From positions 62,001 to 126,000 of the forward strand of contig JAEUKH010000046.1 of NCBI GenBank assembly GCA_016792845.1: 64,000 nucleotides of DNA, given 5' to 3'. The notes beneath the pieces are model-generated. The model saw nothing but the letters and a program-made list of their open reading frames with translations. It made no database searches and was not told the DNA's origin. Made by a program: the position numbers and the translations under genes. How positions within the stretch are numbered: the stretch's first letter is position 1; each line of letters starts with the position of its first letter. Shown piece by piece: positions 58,827-64,000 of the stretch. The DNA comes from Myxococcales bacterium. GTDB taxonomy: Bacteria > Myxococcota_A > Polyangia > Polyangiales > Ga0077539.

Positions 58827-60143
58827 ATGCGTCGCGTGCTCGTCGGTGCCATGCTCGGGTGTGGGTTCGTGGGGCTCTCGCGGCCGCCCGTCGAGGCTCA
58901 GATTCCGCCGCGGCGGAGGGCTCCAGAGCCCGCGGGGGCCTCGCGCGCGGCCGACCTGGCCGACGGCATCGCGGTGCCCGCCAACGCCCGCAGCGTGCGC
59001 ATCGAGCGCGAGGGCGAGGTGATCCGCTCGGCGCCCGACAGCGAGTCGAACCGCCGGGGCACGGCCTCGCGGGGGGTGCGCCTGCCCGCCCTCGAAGCCA
59101 CCCAGGGTCACGGCTGTCGCAGCGTTTGGGTGCGCGTCGGGGTCGACGCCTGGGTTTGCGCCGACGGGGCCCAACTCAGCGCCGATGCGCCCGAGGCGCG
59201 CGAGCTGCCGGTGGTGCCCGAGGGGCAGGTGGTGCCGTACACCTACGCCTTCGCGACCCACGCGGGGGTGCGCGCGTATCGGCGCCTCGAAGACATCGCC
59301 GACGACAATTTCGCCGAAGAGCTCGAGCGCGGGATGAGCGTGGCGGTGCTCCGTACGACGCGCACCGACCAGGGGAGCTATGTGCTGACGGCCTCGTCGC
59401 GTTGGGTGGCCATGCGCGACCTGGCCTTCGCGCGCCCGTCAGAGCGGGCGGGGGTGTTCTACGACCCGGGCGAGGCGAGCGAGGCGGTGGGGTTCGCGAG
59501 CGTCGATGTGCGGGCCTGGCCGAGTCCCGAGGCCGCGCAGCGCGGGGTCGCGCCGCCCGGCAGCACCCAAGAGCTGCGCCGTCGCGAGGGCGTTCACATT
59601 CGCGAAGAGCGCACGCTGCGGGGGCGTCGGTACCTCCGCCTCGACGCGGGCTGGGTGGCCGCGGCGGCGGTGCAGCGGGTGACGGCGGCGACGCCTCCGG
59701 GCAACCTCGGCCCGCATGAGCGCTGGGTCGACATCGACAGGGCGCGGCAGACCTTGGTGGCCTACGAGGGGCGCGCGCCGGTGTTCGCGGGCCTCGTCTC
59801 GACGGGCCGCCCGGGCAGCCCGACCGCGCCGGGCGAGCACCGCGTGTGGATCAAGCTCGCCTACACCGACATGTCAAATGTTGGTGATAACACAGTGGTT
59901 TCGGCGACCGCGCTCTACACCGTGGCGCGGGTTCCGTGGGTGATGTTCTTCCACGGCGAGCAGGGCTTGCATGCCGCGTTCTGGCACGACCTCTTCGGCC
60001 GGGTGCACTCGCACGGGTGTGTGAACCTCGCGCCCCGAGACGCCGCGTGGCTCTACCAATGGGCGCCGCCCGCGGTGCCGCGCGGGTGGACGGCGGTCTT
60101 CCCCACCGAGCGCGACCCGGGCATGCGGGTGCGGGTGCGCTAG
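58827..60143 (+). CDS. L,D-transpeptidase (YkuD domain)
   Basis: A 438-residue exported protein. The N terminus RRVLVGAMLGCGFVG could be a lipoprotein signal (Cys12) or a plain signal peptide ending PPVEAQ. Residues 30-290 contain SH3-like beta-rich segments (for example VRIEREGEVIRSAP and REGVHIREERTLRGRRYLRLDAGWV). The YkuD catalytic domain (about 300-430) begins RWVDIDRARQTLVAYEG and has the motif HGEQGLHAAFWHDLFGRVHSHGCVNL, in which SHGC holds the nucleophilic Cys. It forms 3-3 crosslinks in peptidoglycan or attaches proteins to it. Divergent from the beta-barrel gene. Confidence 0.87.
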   Translation: MRRVLVGAMLGCGFVGLSRPPVEAQIPPRRRAPEPAGASRAADLADGIAVPANARSVRIEREGEVIRSAPDSESNRRGTASRGVRLPALEATQGHGCRSVWVRVGVDAWVCADGAQLSADAPEARELPVVPEGQVVPYTYAFATHAGVRAYRRLEDIADDNFAEELERGMSVAVLRTTRTDQGSYVLTASSRWVAMRDLAFARPSERAGVFYDPGEASEAVGFASVDVRAWPSPEAAQRGVAPPGSTQELRRREGVHIREERTLRGRRYLRLDAGWVAAAAVQRVTAATPPGNLGPHERWVDIDRARQTLVAYEGRAPVFAGLVSTGRPGSPTAPGEHRVWIKLAYTDMSNVGDNTVVSATALYTVARVPWVMFFHGEQGLHAAFWHDLFGRVHSHGCVNLAPRDAAWLYQWAPPAVPRGWTAVFPTERDPGMRVRVR

Positions 60144-60265
60144 AGACGCGGTCTCGGGCCCCAAACGCCACGAGAGACGCTCGCCTGGGGCCGTTGAAGC
60201 GGCGCCGCGCGGGCATCTCTCGCGGAGGGGGCGTATCGGGCCTCGGGTTGAAGCCCGATGGCGGC

Positions 60266-60625
60266 TCAGAAGAGGTTCGACAGGTCGATCGCCGAGAGCT
60301 TCTTCTGCTCGGCGATGCGGTTCATCGCGCGCACGAGGCGGCTCTTCTGCGGGCCGGCGACCTTCTCGCCCTTGAGCACGCGGGTGAGGAGCTGCGCCGT
60401 CACGGGGCGGCCGCTGCGCACTTCGACCGAGCGGGCGGCCTTGGCCTCGTCGCCCTCTTTGCCGCGGGTCTGACGCTTGGCGAGGAGCGCCTTGCGATCG
60501 GTCGGGGTCAGCTTCTCGATCTGGGTCGAGGCGTACACAACCCGAATCGGGTCGATCTTGTGCTCTTTGAGGTAGGCCGCAAACTTGTTGTCGGCAGACT
60601 GCAGAAGGCCAGCGAGCTCGCTCAT
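60266..60625 (-). CDS. Small basic protein, unknown
   Basis: A 119-residue Lys/Arg-rich, helical protein (LAGLLQSADNKFAAYLKEHKI, KLTPTDRKALLAKRQTR, LLTRVLKGEKVAGPQKSRLVRAMNRIAEQKKL). The start is well supported: the minus strand has AGGAGAGG about 7 nt before the ATG at 60625, one of the best ribosome-binding sites in the window, suggesting high expression. A DNA-binding role is possible from charge, but no family is recognised. Confidence 0.7.
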   Translation of the reverse strand: MSELAGLLQSADNKFAAYLKEHKIDPIRVVYASTQIEKLTPTDRKALLAKRQTRGKEGDEAKAARSVEVRSGRPVTAQLLTRVLKGEKVAGPQKSRLVRAMNRIAEQKKLSAIDLSNLF

Positions 60626-60782
60626 GGAATCCTCTCCTAAAACGGGACGGAGCCCATATCTCAGCCTCGCCGAAAACACAAGCCCTCGCCGCCCGAAGCC
60701 GACCCGCCCCGCGGCAGGGCGGCCCCTCTTCAGCCGCCCCCGATCGGCGGCGCGAGGGCGCTGAAACGCACGACCTTCGGCC

Positions 60783-61229
60783 TCAGCGCGGGTGATGGCC
60801 GTGCGCGTGACCCTGGCCTGGCCCCGGGAGCGCCGTCGCCACGAGGCGCCCGTGCTCGACCCCCTTGGTCGCCAACAGCTGGTCGGCCGCGCGCTGAATG
60901 AGCCCCGCGGGGCCCTTCATCACAATCACCTCAAGGCAATGATCGTGGTCGAGGTGAACGTGCAGCGTCGAGACGACGTGCTCGCCGAGCTCGTGCTGCA
61001 TCTCGGTCAGCCGCTCGCTCAGCTCGCGCACATGGTGGTCGTACACCAGGGTCAGCGTGCCCACCGCCGCGCCGTTCTCTTGCAAATGCGCCTGAACGAG
61101 CTCGGCCCGCACGAGGTCGCGCAGCGCCTCGCTCCGCGTCGCATAGCCCTTCGCCGAGACCCGCTCGTCGAAACGCGCGAGCAGCTCAGCGTCCATCGCA
61201 ACCCCGAAGCGAACAAGCTCTGATCCCAT
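60783..61229 (-). CDS. nikR: Nickel-responsive regulator NikR
   Basis: A 148-residue ribbon-helix-helix repressor with a C-terminal ACT-like nickel domain. The RHH part starts VRFGVAMDAELLARFDERVSAKGYATRSEALRDLVR. All four high-affinity nickel ligands are present with E. coli spacing: His79, His90, His92 and Cys98 (MQH, TLHVHLDHDHC), offset by three from His76/87/89/Cys95. The tail is His-rich (GQGHAHGHHPR). It represses nickel uptake genes when nickel is plentiful. No nickel transporter lies in the window. A palindrome in the divergent promoter is a likely site of autoregulation. Confidence 0.94.
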   Translation of the reverse strand: MGSELVRFGVAMDAELLARFDERVSAKGYATRSEALRDLVRAELVQAHLQENGAAVGTLTLVYDHHVRELSERLTEMQHELGEHVVSTLHVHLDHDHCLEVIVMKGPAGLIQRAADQLLATKGVEHGRLVATALPGPGQGHAHGHHPR

Positions 61230-61267
61230 GTGCTCTCGGCCTGACCTTACACAAGCCGCGCGCCGTC

Positions 61268-61290
61268 ATTGTATCGTCTTGCCATACAAT
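61268..61290. promoter_or_regulatory. Divergent promoter palindrome ATTGTAT-N9-ATACAAT
   Basis: Perfect 7-bp arms in the 173-bp gap between nikR and the lipoprotein gene. Each arm contains TACAAT in one orientation, so the palindrome may overlap the -10 boxes of both divergent promoters. A protein bound here would block both. Confidence 0.55.
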
Positions 61291-61402
61291 ATCGTGTGAA
61301 ACATCGCGATCGACGATGCAATCGACCCGTGCGAAGACTCACCTCGTCAAGCGCGGAGCTGAGGGGCGCCTCGGGGTGCGCCGCGCTGCGGGAGGGTTCA
61401 CG

Positions 61403-61858
61403 ATGATCAACGACGAACAGATTCTTGTGCGGCGCGAGGCCCGTCGTCGGGCGCTGAGGGCCGCCGCCGCGGTGGCCGTGGTGGGTGTCTTCGGGGGCTG
61501 CGCGAGCACCGTCGAGGGGCTGCCGACCCGCGCCGAATTGCCGACGGGTGATGACGCCGGGGTCCTCGTCGATGTCGCCGCGGTCGGCGATGTCGGGGCG
61601 GCGGTTGACGTCGCGCGAAGGGTCGAGGCGCACCCTCCGGCCAACGACGGCGGAGTCGCCCGCGACGGCGCCACCGTCGACGCCGGGCCGCCGTCGGCGT
61701 GCGCGGCCTGCAACGAGCTCCTTGAGCCGGGCGAGTGGCCCGGGTGCACGAGCGAGTACCTCACCTGCCTGCGCGAGGTGGCCGCGCGCACGGGCGAACA
61801 ATGCCAATGGGGCTGCGCAGCGTGGGGGCCCTTCAACCCTCCGGCCTTCGAGGTCTGA
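61403..61858 (+). CDS. Cys-rich lipoprotein next to ferritin-like protein
   Basis: A 151-residue predicted lipoprotein: a very Arg-rich n-region RREARRRALRAAAAVAVVGVFGGC (Cys33, Tat-like twin Arg without a full Tat consensus), a Val/Asp/Ala linker, then a C-terminal domain with seven Cys (CAACNELLEPGEWPGCTSEYLTC...CQWGC). The Cys pattern could bind metal or form disulfides. The ATG at 61403 has GGAGG 8 nt upstream; an upstream ATG at 61316 would give an unusually long n-region. The ferritin-like gene follows after 6 bp, so the two probably act together. Confidence 0.68.
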   Translation: MINDEQILVRREARRRALRAAAAVAVVGVFGGCASTVEGLPTRAELPTGDDAGVLVDVAAVGDVGAAVDVARRVEAHPPANDGGVARDGATVDAGPPSACAACNELLEPGEWPGCTSEYLTCLREVAARTGEQCQWGCAAWGPFNPPAFEV

Positions 61859-61864
61859 GGGCCT

Positions 61865-62755
61865 ATGGGCGCGCACCGCACCGTCAACGCATCGCTCGGC
61901 GCTTCGGGCATCTTCGGCACCGAGCACCGACGGCTCCTGGGCTACCTCGACCGCCGCCGAGAGGGCGCCGAGGCTCGAGGGCTCGGCGAGGTCTACCCCG
62001 AGGCCGTACGCGCCGTGGCGGCCACCACCTGGCGGCTGCGCATGATCAACGAGCACCGCTCGTCGGGGGTCTTCGCGGCGCTGCAACGCCAGCTCATCGA
62101 GGCCTCGACGCCCTTCGCGGTGCAGACCGTGACGCTGCGCATGGCCCTCGACGAGATCCACCACGCGGGGCTCTGCGGCGCGCTGGTCGAGGCCTTCGGT
62201 GAGGCCCCCTCGGCCGAGGCCGAGCCGACCCTGGCCGCGCTGCCGCGCCACGGCGACGTGAGCCCGCTCGACCGCGCGGTGCGCAACGTGATGTTCATCG
62301 GCTGCCTCGCCGAGACCGCGGCGGTGGCGCTGGTGTCGAACGAGCGGAGCCTCGCGACGGAGCCCCTCGTGCGCGCGACGCTCGACCAGATCCTCGGCGA
62401 CGAGATCTCGCACGCGCGCTTCGGCTGGCAGTTCGTGAGCGACGCCGCGCCGAGCCTCTCGGTGACCGAGCGCGAGGGCATCAACCGCTGGCTGCGCCTC
62501 GCCTTCGGGGCCCTCGAAGCGAGCGAGCTGGCCTTCCTGCCGGTGTGGGCCGACCCCTCGCGCGAGCTCCGCGAGACCCGCGAGGCGGTGGGGCTCTGCG
62601 AGGCCGATGACGCCCGCGCGATCTTCTACGAGACCGTCGAGACGGTGGTGGTGCCGCGGCTCGAAGCGATGGGCTTCGACGCACAGCGGGCCTACGCGGG
62701 GCGGCTCCGAGAGTCGCGCCGAGAGGGCGAGATGGCGGTATCGTCGTCGGGGTGA
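61865..62755 (+). CDS. Ferritin-like di-iron-type protein
   Basis: A 296-residue helical protein with features of the ferritin-like superfamily: Glu/His positions in INEHRSSGVFAAL (about 62-74), DEIHHAG with an ExxH (Glu97, His100) and a second ExxH in GDEISHARFGW (about 179-189). These can supply a carboxylate-bridged di-iron centre. Function could be an oxidase, oxygenase or metal store; sequence alone does not decide. It lies between a Cys-rich lipoprotein (6 bp upstream) and a LysR regulator with which it shares a GTGA overlap. NikR lies further upstream, divergent. Confidence 0.72.
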   Translation: MGAHRTVNASLGASGIFGTEHRRLLGYLDRRREGAEARGLGEVYPEAVRAVAATTWRLRMINEHRSSGVFAALQRQLIEASTPFAVQTVTLRMALDEIHHAGLCGALVEAFGEAPSAEAEPTLAALPRHGDVSPLDRAVRNVMFIGCLAETAAVALVSNERSLATEPLVRATLDQILGDEISHARFGWQFVSDAAPSLSVTEREGINRWLRLAFGALEASELAFLPVWADPSRELRETREAVGLCEADDARAIFYETVETVVVPRLEAMGFDAQRAYAGRLRESRREGEMAVSSSG

Positions 62756-63648
62756 ATGCGCCCAGCGTCGACAACCTTCGGTGCTTCCTCGCGGCGGCGA
62801 CGAGCCTGAATTTTCGCACCGCCGCGAAGACCGTGCACCTCTCTCCGGCGGCCTTCGGGCAGCGCATCGCGCAGCTTGAGGCGCAGCTCGAAGCGCCCCT
62901 CTTCGCCCGCTCGACGCGCAGCATCAGCCTCACCCCCGCCGGGGTCGCGCTGGTGCCCCAGGCCCGGGCCGCCGTCGCGGCGAGCGAGGCCTGCCTCAGG
63001 GTCGTCAAGGGCGAGCTCGAGGCCCTGCCCATGGAGCTCGTCGTCGGCACCCGCCACGAGCTCGGAATGAGCTGGATCGTGCCCGCCCTCGACACCCTCA
63101 AGGCCCGCTTCACACGGCAAAAGCTCAACCTCTACTTCGGCTCGGGCGAAGACCTCCTCGTGCGGCTCCGCACCCGCGAGATCGACCTCGCGGTGACCTC
63201 GACCCGCCTCGCCGACCCGCGCCTCGACGCCGTGGTGCTGCACCCCGAGCGCTACGTCTTCGTCGCCGCGCGGAGCCTCCTGGCCCGCGAGCCCTTCTCG
63301 CGCCGCGCCCACGCCGCGCGCCACACCCTCATCGACGCCGCCCCCGACCTGCCCCTCTACCGCTATTGGCGCGACGCCCCCGGGAGCGCCGAGGCCCTCA
63401 CCTTCGCCGACCACTGGTACCTCGGCACCATCGAGGCCATCGCCTGGGCCGTGCGCGAGGGGCGCGGCGTCGCCGTCTTGCCCGAGTACCTCGTCGCCCG
63501 CAGCCTCGCGCGCAAACAGCTCGTCGAACTCTTGCCCTCGGTGCGCGCCAACGAAGACCACTTTCGCCTCGTCTTTCGCGCCGATGACGCCCGCCGCGCG
63601 CTCTTCGAGGCCATCGCCGACACCCTGCGCGCATTGCCCCTGCGGTGA
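62752..63648 (+). CDS. LysR-family transcriptional regulator
   Basis: A 298-residue LysR-type regulator. The N-terminal winged HTH is LRCFLAAATSLNFRTAAKTVHLSPAAFGQRIAQLEAQLEAPLFARSTRSISLTPAG, with the usual conserved Ala, Ser and Leu positions. The C-terminal co-inducer domain shows ELVVGTRHELGMSWIVPAL, EIDLAVTSTRL and GRGVAVLPEYLV. The start is GTG overlapping the ferritin-like stop (GTGA), so it is translated with that gene, unusual for LysR genes, which are commonly divergent from their targets. The target is unknown; the downstream L-serine dehydratase is a candidate. Confidence 0.92.
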   Translation: MNAPSVDNLRCFLAAATSLNFRTAAKTVHLSPAAFGQRIAQLEAQLEAPLFARSTRSISLTPAGVALVPQARAAVAASEACLRVVKGELEALPMELVVGTRHELGMSWIVPALDTLKARFTRQKLNLYFGSGEDLLVRLRTREIDLAVTSTRLADPRLDAVVLHPERYVFVAARSLLAREPFSRRAHAARHTLIDAAPDLPLYRYWRDAPGSAEALTFADHWYLGTIEAIAWAVREGRGVAVLPEYLVARSLARKQLVELLPSVRANEDHFRLVFRADDARRALFEAIADTLRALPLR

Positions 63649-63729
63649 TCAACGCGCCGTGTCGTCGCGAGCGTCAACGAAGGCCGATAGACGCCGCGAG
63701 CAAGCTCGTTCAGTCTCTGCCGCGCCGCG

Positions 63730-64000
63730 ATGACCCTCAGCGTGTTTGACATGTTCAGCATTGGCATCGGCCCCTCGAGCTCGCACACCGTGGGGCCCAT
63801 GCGCGCGGCCCGGCGCTTCGTCGAGGCCCTCTCGTCGGAGGCCGTGCTCGGGCGCGCGGGCCGCGTCGCCGTCGAGCTCTTCGGCAGCCTCGGCGCCACC
63901 GGCAAGGGCCACGGCAGCGATGTGGCCGTGGTGCTCGGCCTCGAAGGCGCGCGGCCCGAGAGCGTCGACACCGACGCCGTGCCCGCCCGGATGCAACGCC
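63730..64000 (+). CDS. sdaA: L-serine dehydratase, 5' part
   Basis: The window ends inside this gene; 90 residues are visible. They begin LSVFDMFSIGIGPSSSHTVGPMRAARRFV, the diagnostic N terminus of single-chain iron-sulfur L-serine dehydratases (SdaA/SdaB), which convert L-serine to pyruvate and ammonia. The catalytic beta subunit-like SSSHT motif is intact; the Fe-S Cys region lies beyond the window. The ATG is 81 bp after the LysR stop. Confidence 0.93.
   Translation, partial: MTLSVFDMFSIGIGPSSSHTVGPMRAARRFVEALSSEAVLGRAGRVAVELFGSLGATGKGHGSDVAVVLGLEGARPESVDTDAVPARMQR

Noticed and set aside
60150..60235. Inverted repeat GGCCCCA...TGGGGCC as a terminator of the L,D-transpeptidase gene
   Set aside because: The loop is long, there is no T-run, and such GC-only pairs are frequent here by chance.

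Overview
The window is 64 kb of very GC-rich chromosomal DNA with almost no gene-free space: no stretch without a gene exceeds about 220 bp. I see no insertion sequence, prophage, CRISPR array or rRNA. Codon third positions are overwhelmingly G or C, GTG starts and 4-bp stop/start overlaps are common, and recognisable Shine-Dalgarno sites are scarce. Many lipoproteins carry Asp/Gly/Asn-rich linkers, MopE-type DDDCDGxVDE motifs are present, and FHA, PP2C, Ser/Thr-kinase and adenylate-cyclase proteins are abundant. Together these suggest a myxobacterium-like member of the Myxococcota (Polyangiales-like). That taxonomic call is an inference from gene content.

Layout. 1-4.1 kb: tail of a TPR protein, then prmA and rsmE (ribosome modification), then an esterase lipoprotein with DTGN repeats. 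4.2-13.7 kb: a MshEN/GAF/HEAT protein, a GT-C-like membrane protein, a Ser/Thr kinase, an M1 peptidase and a membrane protein, all forward and tightly packed. 13.8-19.7 kb: a three-gene operon of a dynamin-like GTPase, an Hsp70/actin-fold SrfB-like ATPase and a small partner. 19.7-24 kb: a SugE/Gdx guanidinium exporter preceded by a guanidine-III riboswitch, two glutathione transferases and a PQQ-repeat lipoprotein. 24-27.5 kb: a repeat lipoprotein, a DUF2834 protein and an AAA ATPase followed by a frameshifted partner gene. 27.5-31.9 kb: a fadN-fadA beta-oxidation operon with a palindromic operator candidate, then a DsbA-fold isomerase. 31.9-41.4 kb: cell-envelope proteins (MopE-motif lipoprotein, FHA plus degenerate sigma-54-type AAA protein, M23 peptidase-like protein, beta-barrel, large hydrolase). 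41.4-48.4 kb: a reverse-strand signalling cluster (zinc-ribbon/double FHA, PP2C, FHA-trypsin, FHA-GAF-adenylate cyclase). 48.6-52 kb: small envelope proteins, L-threonine aldolase and tRNA-Thr(CGT). 52.1-56.4 kb: an accessory-looking stretch with two HNH endonucleases and a Fis-type regulator, locally richer in A+T and carrying a repeated GTGYC-N5-GTGTC motif. 56.4-64 kb: a rhodanese/carbonic-anhydrase-like lipoprotein, an L,D-transpeptidase, NikR with a divergent promoter, a ferritin-like protein with a Cys-rich lipoprotein, a LysR regulator and the start of L-serine dehydratase.

The most notable systems are the GTPase/Hsp70-fold operon, the guanidine-III riboswitch with sugE, the FHA/PP2C/FHA-protease operon and the rhodanese/carbonic-anhydrase-like fusion. 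All functional calls rest on motifs read by eye; no database search was run. Many start codons are GTG and several remain uncertain.
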